64,000 nucleotides of DNA, taken from contig NC_042506.1 in assembly GCF_003054445.1 (NCBI RefSeq), positions 1,495,501 through 1,559,500 on the forward strand. The letters run 5' to 3'. Positions 43,792 to 53,667 of this stretch are shown piece by piece. The position numbers and the translations under genes are program-made. The notes beneath the pieces were generated by a model. That model saw only the letters and a program-made list of their open reading frames with translations, did not search any database and was not told where the DNA came from. Origin of the DNA: Pichia kudriavzevii (Eukaryota; Ascomycota; Pichiomycetes; Pichiales; Pichiaceae). Positions within the stretch are counted from its first letter, which is position 1. Each line of letters opens with the position of its first letter.

Positions 43792-44921
43792 CTAATGAGA
43801 AAGACAACCAGGTAACTAGAGACACTACCAGCCAGCAAGGATATGTTGATGACTAAGGCGGTGTAAGATGCAGCTGCTTGTTTCTCTCCATCGGTGCTCA
43901 ACACTTCTCCGACCTGCATGTATGCGGCACCGAAAAGATGGCCATTGGTGATACCGAAAACGAGTTGGAGTAGCAGATAGACACCGTCTGGCCATCCTCC
44001 ACGGCCCTTCACGTTGCAGAACAGAAACAGCGGCACAAACAAGATCCGCAGGATGGAGTAGGCAACCATGTGGCGGGTGTCTCTTGGGAGCAGTGGATGG
44101 TAGTTCAACAGGAGTCGCCCCAGGAGATCACCGGAATTCCACACGAAAAATGCCAATGGAATGAATGTTTTCGAAGCTACCTTTGGAGAGGTAACTGAGG
44201 AAGCAAAGACAGGGAATACAAGTGTGACGAAGAATGTTATCGTTATCACCAGGTGAAGTGGATGAATGGGTTTCAAATCCCAGTAAGCAACTGACGAATT
44301 ATTCGATGGAGTATCTGTGACTAGGGATTCTTCCATGGTTTCAATATTAATTTCGTCCTTGTATCCATCCTTCCAGTCCGACGCAAACACAGCGAGCTGC
44401 GCTACAATGACAATGACCACAGATGCAATAAAGTACCATAGAGCCCGTCCACCTCCTGCAAGCATGGATGCGGAAGGTAAAACGCCAGAAACGGCATTTC
44501 CAACAACGGTGGCATTCGATAGTTCTGCAGAACGTAAGTTTGCCAATGCCATAAGAGCAACCTGGGTGAAGCAAGCGGCCACGGAGGAAACGAGGACGGC
44601 AAACGAGGTGAAGATGAAGTATGGGACCTGCGGGGTTTCTATAAGGACGGAGACAGCCATAATTGCGAAAATACTGGCCTGTAAGACGTTACCATAGAGT
44701 AGCAGCTTCTTGTAATTTATAGCCTGATGTCTAGAGAGCATGTAGTTGCATATTACCGAGGTTAGGGTCGAGACGGTCATCATAGTCGAGGTGTAGTTAT
44801 CTGCCAGGTGTTGATGATTTGAGAGTCTTTCCTGGAAGAAGGCTGCTGCTGAGAGGAAGGCATTCCACGGCCAGAGAGAGGCGGTCCCGCAGAGTAGAAA
44901 CGTTGCATAGAGGCCGTCCAT
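43788..44921 (-). CDS. FUN26: Equilibrative nucleoside transporter FUN26
   Basis: 377 residues from the ATG at 44921. Eleven hydrophobic segments are visible. Family marks are LWPWNAFLSA in the first segment, VALMALANLRSAELSNATVVGNAVSGVLPS (only the AVSGVLPS core matters), FVTLVFPVFAS, FVWNSGDLLGRLL and FGITNGHLFG. Fun26 is the vacuolar/intracellular nucleoside and nicotinamide riboside transporter of yeast, an ENT/SLC29 homologue. The frame stays open upstream to a GTG at 45014 and beyond, so the N-terminal tail present in Saccharomyces (about 80 residues) is either truly short here or comes from an unresolved upstream exon. The 5' end is therefore uncertain. Confidence 0.85.
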   Translation of the reverse strand: MDGLYATFLLCGTASLWPWNAFLSAAAFFQERLSNHQHLADNYTSTMMTVSTLTSVICNYMLSRHQAINYKKLLLYGNVLQASIFAIMAVSVLIETPQVPYFIFTSFAVLVSSVAACFTQVALMALANLRSAELSNATVVGNAVSGVLPSASMLAGGGRALWYFIASVVIVIVAQLAVFASDWKDGYKDEINIETMEESLVTDTPSNNSSVAYWDLKPIHPLHLVITITFFVTLVFPVFASSVTSPKVASKTFIPLAFFVWNSGDLLGRLLLNYHPLLPRDTRHMVAYSILRILFVPLFLFCNVKGRGGWPDGVYLLLQLVFGITNGHLFGAAYMQVGEVLSTDGEKQAAASYTALVINISLLAGSVSSYLVVFLIR

Positions 44922-46514
44922 GGCATCGACTGTTGTTCCAGAGAGACAGAGTGGCCGGTGTAGCGGGTCAACTGTTGAAGCTGCAATTGCTGTTGTTGAT
45001 ATGGAGGAAAACACGGCTTTACAGTGAAGAGATGAAAAAAAACATACACATACCTGGACATTCGAGAGATAAGAAGGTGTTTATTGGCTTCTCCCCCCCC
45101 CTATCTACCGTATGAGCTACAGTAGCACAGTGTGTCTGTTGGGTCTATTTGATGAGAGGCCCGACTGTGTAGCCAGCCAAGGGAGTTCTCTGTGGTTTCT
45201 GGTCTTGATGAAGAATGGGGTACTGAACGTTGACCAACTCTTTTACCAGTTTGAGTTGCATGCTGTAATTCAGGACCTTGGGGGAACGCCAGTTGCATCA
45301 TAGGAGGTCTTTGGAGGCCGTCGTCGCCAGTGACTGTACTAGTGTTTATAAGAGGAGGCGTCTATAAGAGGAGGTGTGTACAAATGTCTGTGTTTGCTCG
45401 TGCAAAGTGGTTCTTTTGGGGAGAACAGCAGTTTGCAGAACGGTTGCCAGGGTACTTTTGACGGTGCCTTTGTGATGTATCCCTGGAGCACAGCTACATG
45501 CGGGGGCTCTTGTGATGACTGGACGTCCGTTCGGCAGAGACAAGACCCTTGGAACGTGTCCACACAGACCAAGGCGGGTATAGGACACAAGGAGCGTCTG
45601 TGAAGTACACAAGGGGACACACCTTCTTCCCTTGCACGTCTTGACTCTGTCTCCATTGCCTTAGACATGCTATCCATTGCTTTAGACATGCTATCCACCA
45701 CTTGCCAGTGGACATCTCCGATGCACTGCGTGTCGGTTTGCAACACTCTCTTTACGGTGTCTGCTACACCACCGTTGTAGGCCCAACAGCTCTCTCCCGA
45801 CTCCCATCTCTAGACCTCCACGTCCAGTATAACACGTTGTGGGGGTCACAGTAGCCCCCCCATTGTTTCAGAGGAGGAAGACTCTCTTTACCGGGACAGC
45901 AATGCCAATAGGTGCACACCCCAGTGTGTTGCAAGTCTTGCTACTTGGCGACCGGTTGAGTCACCCTGTTACTTGACGGCAGTGCACTCCACCGGTGGCT
46001 TCGCCGTGCCATGCCGTACCGTATAATGCATCTCTTCGAGAGACATTCTTCCCTGTCACTGCAGTTGCTCAAGCAACTTATCGAAGTCTCGAGAAGCAAC
46101 TTATCGAAAAGTAGTCCAGAAACATCGTATTGAAGTCACTAGAAACATCGTATTGAAGTCATTAGAAACATCGTATTGAAGTCATTAGAAACATCGTATT
46201 GAAGTCATTAGACACACCACATAGACAAACCTTGTAAAGAGTATCATTCTATCAAAGGAGACGGTAGCACCGGTACACAATGCGGAACAGGATAGCCCAT
46301 GGCCATATTGATGAGACAAATTTGTCCAGCAAAATGTCGAGGGACCCGATGCGAATGTGTCTTTTCATTCCAAGAGTGTCTTTTTCGTTTCGTGTTTACA
46401 GTGTTTTCTCATTTTAGTCAACAACTTCTACTGGAAAGGAGAAGATGTTGTTCTTATGTTTTGCTTAAACTCCAACAACCAACACTTGTGAACACACGCT
46501 CCATCTCTCCAACG
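44922..46514. other. Long divergent intergenic region, partly GC-rich
   Basis: 1.6 kb between FUN26 and EMP24 starts. Several short frames exist (for example 45101-45301 minus, 45339-45746 minus, 45376-45603 plus), but none resembles a known protein. A duplicated TTAGACATGCTATCCA occurs near 45659-45697. Segment 45740-46030 is richer in G and C and has small stems such as GTGGGGGTCA...CCCCCCCA and GGCTTCGCC. A 23-bp tandem repeat lies at 46118-46209. The EMP24 frame extends upstream to 46299 but without signal-peptide character. Confidence 0.5.
46118..46209. repeat. Tandem repeat, 4 x 23 bp
   Basis: Four consecutive copies of AGAAACATCGTATTGAAGTC plus a 3-bp spacer start at 46118, 46141, 46164 and 46187. 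The copies are identical apart from the spacer of the first. It lies about 300 bp upstream of the EMP24 ATG. Confidence 0.93.
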
Positions 46515-47117
46515 ATGAAGTTTTCCTCGATTCTTTCCCTCTTTGCGTTGTCATCTTTAGCCTCTGCACACATTGCGCTTCTCCCCCCAAGAGGTAAGGA
46601 GTGTTTCTACGAAACCTTGAAGACCAACGACGAGCTCTCTGTCTCCTTCCAGGTTGGCGACAGAGACAGAGACGCAACGGAGCAGCTACATTGCGACTTC
46701 TGGATCCAGTCTCCCTCTGGGAAGATCATCAAGTCATTGACTGACGCAACCCATGCAAACATCAACATAAAGGCCAAGGAGTCTGGTAAACACGTGTACT
46801 GTTTCTCCAACGAGGACTCCAACATGAAGACCAAGGACGTGTCCTTCAATGTCCATGGCGTCATCTATGTCGACGTGAACGACAACTCAGACAACAATTT
46901 GGAGACCAGTATCAGAAAATTACTTGAACTGGTCTATGACGTCAAGAACGAACAAAACTACATTGTCGTTAGAGAGAGAACACACAGAAATACCGCAGAG
47001 TCGACAAACTCAAGAGTGAAGTACTGGTCTTCCATCCAGTTGGCCGTGGTTGTGCTCAATAGTCTCTTTCAAGTTTTCTATCTTAAGAGGTTTTTCGAAG
47101 TTAAGAGCGCCGTCTAA
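46515..47117 (+). CDS. EMP24: p24 family cargo receptor EMP24
   Basis: 200 residues. A signal peptide (MKFSSILSLFALSSLASA, cleaved before His) leads to a GOLD domain with the paired cysteines in KECFYET and VYCFSNE. Then come VTFN-like SFNVHGVIYVDV, a coiled coil, IVVRERTHRNTAESTNSRV, one membrane helix, and a short tail LKRFFEVKSAV with the FF export signal. Near-identical phrases mark Saccharomyces Emp24 (p24 beta). It packages GPI-anchored proteins into COPII vesicles from the ER. The frame runs 72 codons further upstream, but only the ATG at 46515 yields a proper signal peptide. Confidence 0.96.
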   Translation: MKFSSILSLFALSSLASAHIALLPPRGKECFYETLKTNDELSVSFQVGDRDRDATEQLHCDFWIQSPSGKIIKSLTDATHANINIKAKESGKHVYCFSNEDSNMKTKDVSFNVHGVIYVDVNDNSDNNLETSIRKLLELVYDVKNEQNYIVVRERTHRNTAESTNSRVKYWSSIQLAVVVLNSLFQVFYLKRFFEVKSAV

Positions 47118-47429
47118 TGGCCAACTGGTTGACCACCATCCCCCATTCTCATATAATTGTATGTCTCTTTCTGTATATGTTAGAATCACACCTCCTCCTT
47201 CCTTTTATTCTTCTTCTTCTTCTTCTGCTTCTCTTCCTCTTATGTGTAGAGGTTCTGGGCATTGTCCATTTTTCAAATGCTATCCACTTCATAGCAGTAA
47301 CGTGTAATTTCATTGCATGAAAATCTCGCACTTTATAATCCCAGCATGAGTTTCATCGTCTATCCAACATCTCCAAACAACTGAGCTTCTTCAACATTCT
47401 TTGAACAGTAAAGTATCCGCCAACACACA

Positions 47430-47849
47430 ATGGAATCATCAGCGTTCCCATCTGCAACCCCAGTCCAATTCTCGCCACAACTGCTCCATGCTTTAGATGC
47501 GTCTACAGAGACAAGCGTCACTCGGTCCGAGCACAAGTCTCAAGAAATTGCCAAGCAGGTCTCTGCCAAACTCGACTCTATTCTATCCTCTAAAGTCATG
47601 GAATTAGATGACACCATCGAGAAGTCATTATTGAAGACCGATAACGGGGTAGGTGCCCCAATGCTCAACGAAAAACTTGATGTTGTTTACTCTAAATTGA
47701 AGTCATCTGCCGAAGCCAAAATTGCAAAGTCTGACTCTCTCAAAGCTGCTGAAGAATCAGTTGCTAATTGCCTATTGAAAAACAAGGGCAGACCGCTAAA
47801 CTGCTGGGATGAAGTACAGGAATTTAAGAAATTAGCTGGTGTCCCATAG
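47430..47849 (+). CDS. MIC19: MICOS subunit MIC19 (AIM13)
   Basis: 139 residues. The N-terminal phrase PVQFSPQLLHALDASTET is typical of fungal Mic19. A central helix-rich stretch follows, and the C-terminus has NCLLKNKGRPLNCWDEV, the CHCH-like half-motif with two cysteines ten residues apart. Mic19 is an intermembrane-space subunit of the MICOS complex that shapes crista junctions together with Mic60. It lacks a second cysteine pair, as in yeast Mic19. It converges on UBP6 with 57 bp between stops. Confidence 0.88.
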   Translation: MESSAFPSATPVQFSPQLLHALDASTETSVTRSEHKSQEIAKQVSAKLDSILSSKVMELDDTIEKSLLKTDNGVGAPMLNEKLDVVYSKLKSSAEAKIAKSDSLKAAEESVANCLLKNKGRPLNCWDEVQEFKKLAGVP

Positions 47850-47906
47850 ACAGTATATTTATTCTACTTATTTTTTAATGTGTATTTATTTATCTTCTCA
47901 TACTTT

Positions 47907-49346
47907 CTACATACCGACTCCCTTATATATTAAGATCAATGCAGAATCACCTTCACTACCGCCTGCCAAGGACATGATCTTCTCCCTGTCAATCACTGTA
48001 ACTTTATCGTCGTTGAACTTGTACCATTTCTCGCCGCTAACGTCGTTTGGATCACGAACAAAGGCTTGGTAATGTCCGGAATCCGCACTTGCACCTTGAT
48101 GTGCAATGATACCTTGTAAATCATACAAACTAGACGCATTCTCACCTTCAGAGACATCCAGTGTCTTGAAGAGATCCTGGAACTGTTCTTGGCGTTTTTC
48201 TTTGATGCTCTTCATTTCCTTCATTTGGGACTCATATTGCTCCCTGCTGGTTAATTCCGAAGTTAGCTTGGCTTTCTTGATTTGCCTAAACTCTTCATCA
48301 AAAGTTTTCTCCAGTTTAGAGATCTCATCTCTAGCCTTGATTAGGCCCTCACGTTTTTGTTCATCGACTAGCTCCATAACATCAAGTTGAAATGGAAATT
48401 GAACCTTTCGCATAATTTTGGCCTTTTTACCTGTCTCTCTTTTCCAAAAGAAACGGACAAAGTGAACGGTTAAATATTTAGGAAGCTTCGTAATTTTACG
48501 TTGGATTTCATATTGTGCGTTTCTACCTAGGCTTTCGTTGTTCTTTTCAATAGTTTCCTTGAGCCCATTTTTCAAACCGTCAATCATAAAGTTGGTACTA
48601 TTATTAATATGGCAACTCAACTTGAGTGAATCCTCAAAATCATATTTAACGTCATCTTGTCCTCCACTTTCAAGGCACTTTGTTTCACTTTTCATTTCAA
48701 CCTTCATGTACTTCTCTAGATCTGGAAATTTAGAGATCACTGCATTCAGAATTTGAGAGTACGCCTCCTCTGCATCTTGTTGTTTGTAAAACCCTTCTCT
48801 AGAACGCTCTTGAAATTGTGGAAATGTGTTTCTTACACTGGCCAGAAAATTAAGCGGTGTAACTTCCTTACCATTACTGTTCTTCAACTTTTCGAATAAT
48901 TCTTTCATGTTTTTAATCAAGGCGGGATCATTCTCATGGAAATTCTGTAAATCTCTCTTTAGCTCATCAACCGTGTACAATACCTGAATACTGGAGTTCA
49001 AGTAACACGTGTTCCCCAAATTGATTAGTCCCGATGGCAAGTTAAGCAAATTTGGGTTCACCAATCCAGTAGAATCGCCGTCCTCAATAAACTTGACATT
49101 AACATCGTCGGCTTTGATAACTTCCTCAAGGGGAGTGCCTAGCATCATGACTGTCTGTCCTTCTTTAAACATGGACCCCAGGATCGCATCATCCTTCAAT
49201 GGACCTCCCTTTGCTAAAATCTTCTGTCTATCCGGAGGCACGTTCGTAAGCGATGAGACCTGCAACTTTAAAGTAAGGCCACTCTCTTCTGGATCAACGG
49301 CCAAATCATAAACTTTACCTGCGTGTTTGATTTTAATGTTAGTCAT
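47907..49346 (-). CDS. UBP6: Proteasome-bound deubiquitinase UBP6
   Basis: 479 residues. The N-terminal ubiquitin-like domain (about 1-78, VPPDRQKILAKGG) binds Rpn1. The USP catalytic domain (about 103-479) has the Cys box GLINLGNTCYLNSS with catalytic Cys114, and the His box SADSGHYQAFVRD near the C-terminus, followed by KWYKFNDDKVTVI. This domain pair and length match yeast Ubp6 (499) and human USP14. It removes ubiquitin from substrates at the 26S proteasome and delays degradation. Confidence 0.96.
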   Translation of the reverse strand: MTNIKIKHAGKVYDLAVDPEESGLTLKLQVSSLTNVPPDRQKILAKGGPLKDDAILGSMFKEGQTVMMLGTPLEEVIKADDVNVKFIEDGDSTGLVNPNLLNLPSGLINLGNTCYLNSSIQVLYTVDELKRDLQNFHENDPALIKNMKELFEKLKNSNGKEVTPLNFLASVRNTFPQFQERSREGFYKQQDAEEAYSQILNAVISKFPDLEKYMKVEMKSETKCLESGGQDDVKYDFEDSLKLSCHINNSTNFMIDGLKNGLKETIEKNNESLGRNAQYEIQRKITKLPKYLTVHFVRFFWKRETGKKAKIMRKVQFPFQLDVMELVDEQKREGLIKARDEISKLEKTFDEEFRQIKKAKLTSELTSREQYESQMKEMKSIKEKRQEQFQDLFKTLDVSEGENASSLYDLQGIIAHQGASADSGHYQAFVRDPNDVSGEKWYKFNDDKVTVIDREKIMSLAGGSEGDSALILIYKGVGM

Positions 49347-49433
49347 TCTATAATTGTTTCGGTGAGTATATAAACAAGATAAAAGACTCTACACGCTAAA
49401 CACCAATTTATTTGCCACTTTATGTGTATATTT

Positions 49434-52400
49434 TCAACTCCCAATTGCACCCTCAGTAGATTTTTCGTTTTTCACCACCTCCACAAGGGGGCTCAACTTG
49501 ACATTCCCCACATTCTGAACAGGAACCACTGTCTCAATGTCTATATCGGGGAGATTCCCCTCTGGACCACGTGGGATTCCGTCAAGCGGCGTTGGATCGT
49601 GAAGTAGATATCGAAGGATGACTCTGCACCCATCCTTGGATAAAACAAGAGAGTTCTCAGTACACTGCATACCGGCACAACAAAGTGGACACCCGTATGG
49701 ACAAGTACATTCCTCTACAATCTTTAAAGTCTCCTGTAGAATCAGTTCGGCACAGGCAAAGATCCGTGATGAAAGGCCATTTCCCTGCTTCCCACCTTTT
49801 GTGTCAAATAGTAAGAGACGTGCTGGTCGGCGGCGTTGCGTTTGCCGATGGGCAAACTCCTTCTCTGGTGCTTTGCATTCACATCCAATTTCATCGTAAT
49901 TTCCTACACTGATATACCTCGGTAAGATATTCATCACACCGTGTTCAACTGCATGTATTGCCCCTGCCAAATTTAGTTCGTGATTCTTCAATAAATTGAC
50001 GAGATCTGTTGGTAAATCGATCCAGACTCCTTTTGATTTGTATTTAACTGGCGGGTTATTAACCTCGACTGTATCCAAAATCTTACCACGTTTATCGACC
50101 TTAAAGAACCCGAAAACCACCGATGTTTTCACTATGTTACCATAGTAAATAGGAATATCCACAAATTGCAATGCTCTGACTCTTTCAATTAAGACCGGAT
50201 CAACATCGGTATAATCTCTTTGACTGGTTGTCCAGTCAACATTGACTCTTTCTACCAGTGCAAACTTGTCATTGACATCAAACTCCTTAACAAGATACGG
50301 TAGACCTTGATGAATGAAAATGCCCCCCTCGTACAAGGTGAACGTAGTCCTGCTCATCTCTAGGGTTTCAATAACCTCTTGTCTGCCTCCACTAATATCA
50401 ACAACTGCAAATGTATCTTCATCAATTGCACGAATAGGGACCATTATTGCTGGGAATGGTAAATACGAATCTCGGCATGTCCATCTTGTGCCAGTCCACC
50501 GGAATTTCTCCCTAATGACATTTTCAAACATTTCCCAAGGAATACAGTTCCACCACTTGTTCCATTCATTACTTAATTCACTGTTCGGTACTTCTAATTC
50601 CTTAAATGCACATTGTAGTTGACCTTCCCAAACAAGTAAATTGTTTAGATCGATACACAAGTCTTCCCATTCTTTACGTTCAACTAATTCATTCATCCTA
50701 CCAATATAATATTGACTAATCGGATCACCGCCAGCAACTAAGAGACATAGAGAGTCTAAACCCCTACGACCTGCTCTACCCATTTCTTGTTCAAATCCAG
50801 ATAAGCTAATAGGGAACCCACACATGAGAACCACATCTAATCCACCAATATCGATACCAACTTCTAATGCATTGGTGGCTACAATACAACTCAAACCACC
50901 ATGAAACATTTGATGCTCAATTTTACGACGGTCAGAGATACTGTAACCACCTCGATACGACATTATTTGGGAGAGCAACTTTGGTTCATCCTTTAGTTGA
51001 GAACGAACTTCTTTCATAACCAGTTCCACAGTTTTTCTCACAGTACAAAAGACAATTGTCCTAGTGTTTTTCTTCAATAATTCCACAATTATCCTGGAAG
51101 TATCAGAAATCATACTACCGCCCCGATCCAAATCAGGATTCCAACCCACAATATAACGAGACCCACAAGGGGAACCGTTCATTGTTTCATCAATCCAAAC
51201 AATGTCAGATTTGTCATCCAACCCCACCATTTTTGATAAATGTAAATCGGCATCATTTAGAGTGGCAGAAGAGGAAATAAACTGTATGCTCGTGTTCCCA
51301 AACAATTCACAAATTCGGCGTAGACGTCGCAATATATAGGCGACATTCGTACCAAAGCTACCCTTGTAAACATGCAATTCATCGATGACAACATATTTCA
51401 AATTTCTAAGAAATCTTGCCCAAGTTGTATGATTTGGCAACAATGTTAAATGAATCATGTCAGGGTTGGTTAAAATCACATTTGCACTTTCACGAATTAA
51501 CCTTCTATCTTGTTTTGAGGTATCACCATCGAAAGTCTGGATTTTATCGGTGATTTTATTCAATGTGGGACCAATGAATGAAAGCAAGGCTCGATGTTGA
51601 TCCTGTGAAAGAGCTTTTGTAGGGAATAGTAAAAGCGACGTCTCCTCGCTATTATTAAGCAATGTCTGTATTATCGGTAGCTGATAAATGAGAGACTTAC
51701 CTGAAGATGTTGAGGTTGTGGAAATGACATGTTTACCCTCTAACAACACTGATCTCAATCCAAGTGATTGATGTGAATAAATCTGCTGTATATTTTTAGA
51801 ATCTAGTAGACTTTCAATATCGGGATGTAAGCTCACTTCATGAAAGAATTCAGGATCATATTTAGCAGGTTTCGGAGGTATGATGTACCTTGAAGAATCA
51901 GACAACTGATTATTATAGTTGTTCATTGTTTTGAAGTGGTTGATCAATTGAGGGATGGGCTGATGAGAGGATTCAATTTTTTCTTGGTTCATTTCTTCCA
52001 TAGGATCAATAAACTTTTGTTTATCAGGAATGTATTTCTTGTAACTATCTTGTATATATTGCAGCGTATTATCACCTTTGTCACGAACCAGGTTCCTTAG
52101 ATCTTTCCTAAATCGATTGTCTCTCCTTATAATCAATTTCTTGATGGCTCCAGGTAACAGCTTCTCTGTATTTTCACGCCTTGATTTGTTCCCTGAATCT
52201 ATAAACTCAAGAATTAAAACTTGGTTATCAGTATCAAAGTTGTCTTTGTCTATATCAAAAATATCAGCTTCTCTTTGCTTGTAACCATCTCTCCAATTAA
52301 AATGCTTTTCTTCTAAAATAAAATTATTCTTGTCCACATACTCAAAGTTGATATTATTCGGAGTAATTGTCTTCAATTTAGCAACATCCTCAAAGGTTAA

Positions 52401-52610
52401 AATGTGGTCAAGTGTTTTCGCAATGTGTTCTTTGAAAAGATCAAAAGTGGTTATTATATGTTGTCTATTAGATAAGAAGGTATAGTACGAGACTAGTTTA
52501 AAATGTAATCTTTCCAGAAACTGGAGCTCCTCGGTTGATGCTATGATGCTATCAATAGCAGCAGTGATATCATCTGTAGAGTTTTTCCTTTGTACGATTC
52601 GATTGGCCAT
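49434..52610 (-). CDS. HRQ1: RecQ4-like DNA helicase HRQ1
   Basis: 1058 residues. The helicase core has Walker A TSTSSGKSLIYQLP (near 297), the Walker B DELH box (near 411), SSATL (motif III), and C-terminal TNALEVGIDIGGLD and GRAGRRG. The C-terminal domain of unknown function DUF1998 holds a cysteine cluster CTCPYGCPLCCAGMQC (near 970) that should bind zinc. This set defines the Hrq1 subfamily, related to human RECQL4. It acts in the nucleus in interstrand crosslink repair and telomere maintenance. It is 87 bp upstream of UBP6 and 130 bp downstream of SUI2, all on the minus strand. Confidence 0.94.
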   Translation of the reverse strand: MANRIVQRKNSTDDITAAIDSIIASTEELQFLERLHFKLVSYYTFLSNRQHIITTFDLFKEHIAKTLDHILTFEDVAKLKTITPNNINFEYVDKNNFILEEKHFNWRDGYKQREADIFDIDKDNFDTDNQVLILEFIDSGNKSRRENTEKLLPGAIKKLIIRRDNRFRKDLRNLVRDKGDNTLQYIQDSYKKYIPDKQKFIDPMEEMNQEKIESSHQPIPQLINHFKTMNNYNNQLSDSSRYIIPPKPAKYDPEFFHEVSLHPDIESLLDSKNIQQIYSHQSLGLRSVLLEGKHVISTTSTSSGKSLIYQLPIIQTLLNNSEETSLLLFPTKALSQDQHRALLSFIGPTLNKITDKIQTFDGDTSKQDRRLIRESANVILTNPDMIHLTLLPNHTTWARFLRNLKYVVIDELHVYKGSFGTNVAYILRRLRRICELFGNTSIQFISSSATLNDADLHLSKMVGLDDKSDIVWIDETMNGSPCGSRYIVGWNPDLDRGGSMISDTSRIIVELLKKNTRTIVFCTVRKTVELVMKEVRSQLKDEPKLLSQIMSYRGGYSISDRRKIEHQMFHGGLSCIVATNALEVGIDIGGLDVVLMCGFPISLSGFEQEMGRAGRRGLDSLCLLVAGGDPISQYYIGRMNELVERKEWEDLCIDLNNLLVWEGQLQCAFKELEVPNSELSNEWNKWWNCIPWEMFENVIREKFRWTGTRWTCRDSYLPFPAIMVPIRAIDEDTFAVVDISGGRQEVIETLEMSRTTFTLYEGGIFIHQGLPYLVKEFDVNDKFALVERVNVDWTTSQRDYTDVDPVLIERVRALQFVDIPIYYGNIVKTSVVFGFFKVDKRGKILDTVEVNNPPVKYKSKGVWIDLPTDLVNLLKNHELNLAGAIHAVEHGVMNILPRYISVGNYDEIGCECKAPEKEFAHRQTQRRRPARLLLFDTKGGKQGNGLSSRIFACAELILQETLKIVEECTCPYGCPLCCAGMQCTENSLVLSKDGCRVILRYLLHDPTPLDGIPRGPEGNLPDIDIETVVPVQNVGNVKLSPLVEVVKNEKSTEGAIGS

Positions 52611-52740
52611 TTACTGTCGCCTCCACTTAAATGTGGCAAGAAAAAAAAACTGATTGTCACAGTTTTCATTCATTTTTTTTTCCCCAAGTTTTCGTATGCT
52701 ATATTTTACTTTATCTTTATTATTTATGAGATTATACAAA

Positions 52741-53667
52741 TTATTCATCATTGTCGCTGTCATCTTCATCTTCTTCATCAGAATCCAAATTATTTTCCAT
52801 TTCCTTTCTCTCCAATAAAGCTTGTAATTCAGCATCTTCAGTGGCAGTAACAGCTTTTGGTGCCATTGCGACATCACAGACACCACCATATTTGGTGATT
52901 ACATTAGTAACTTGTTCGATGGCCTTATTTAAGATCTCAATACCCATGTTCTTTTCTAAAGACTGAGTAGTTAAAACGTATCTAGGAGCAGCAACTAATT
53001 TAACTTTGATTTGGTTATTTTCATCGGACAATGATTCAGCCGAAGACAAAGCTTCCTTGATAGCATCGATACCCTCGTAAGAGAAACAGGAGACATCAAT
53101 ATCTGCCCTGCATTTGATAGCCTGAGGAGATAACCTTCTAGCGATATTTTCCTTCAAATCTTCCAAGAGTTCGACAGAAGGAGCTTTAATTTCAGGTGTA
53201 TCAAATATTGAAGGATTTGTAATTGAGATACGGAAGGCGTCAAAGGCGTGGCCGTATTCTCTAGCTAATGGCCAAACTATGGACTTGTACAAATCTTCCA
53301 GAGGCACGTTATACTTTTCTGCACATCTTCTGACAATAGAATGAACAGCCTTTGATTTGTTATAACGTTCCTCACATTGAACAATATCTTCAGCTGAGAC
53401 ACGACGTTTTGATAAGTCAATGTAACCCTTTTCCTTATCGACTCTTAAGACAACGGCAACTTCATTTCTTCCAACTCTAATTAATTTTTGGATGGATCTG
53501 ATTCTTCTTCTTGAAAGTTCAGAGAGTAAAACCATACCTTCAATATCGTCATACTCAAGTAATTTCACATATGCACCCATTTCTGCAATTTGTTGGACGT
53601 TGACCATCACAACCTCATCGACTTCGGGGTACTTGTTCTCATAGAATCTACAGTGAGACACACTCAT
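52741..53667 (-). CDS. SUI2: Translation initiation factor eIF2 alpha
   Basis: 308 residues. An S1-type RNA-binding domain occupies the first 90 residues, and the loop LLSELSRRRIRS holds the Gcn2 target serine (Ser52 counting Met1). The helical domain and the C-terminal alpha/beta domain follow, with KLVAAPRYVLTT and TATEDAELQALLE. The tail is acidic (DSDEEDEDDSDNDE). Almost the same length and sequence as yeast Sui2 (304). As part of the eIF2-GTP-Met-tRNAi complex it controls start-codon selection and the integrated stress response. Confidence 0.98.
   Translation of the reverse strand: MSVSHCRFYENKYPEVDEVVMVNVQQIAEMGAYVKLLEYDDIEGMVLLSELSRRRIRSIQKLIRVGRNEVAVVLRVDKEKGYIDLSKRRVSAEDIVQCEERYNKSKAVHSIVRRCAEKYNVPLEDLYKSIVWPLAREYGHAFDAFRISITNPSIFDTPEIKAPSVELLEDLKENIARRLSPQAIKCRADIDVSCFSYEGIDAIKEALSSAESLSDENNQIKVKLVAAPRYVLTTQSLEKNMGIEILNKAIEQVTNVITKYGGVCDVAMAPKAVTATEDAELQALLERKEMENNLDSDEEDEDDSDNDE

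Noticed and set aside
45003-45061. Intron joining an upstream ATG (45061) to FUN26
   Set aside because: The 5' splice site is good, but every acceptor examined leaves the wrong phase and no clear branch point is seen.
46299-46514. 72-codon upstream extension of EMP24
   Set aside because: It would bury the signal peptide inside the protein; homologues start at the ATG at 46515.
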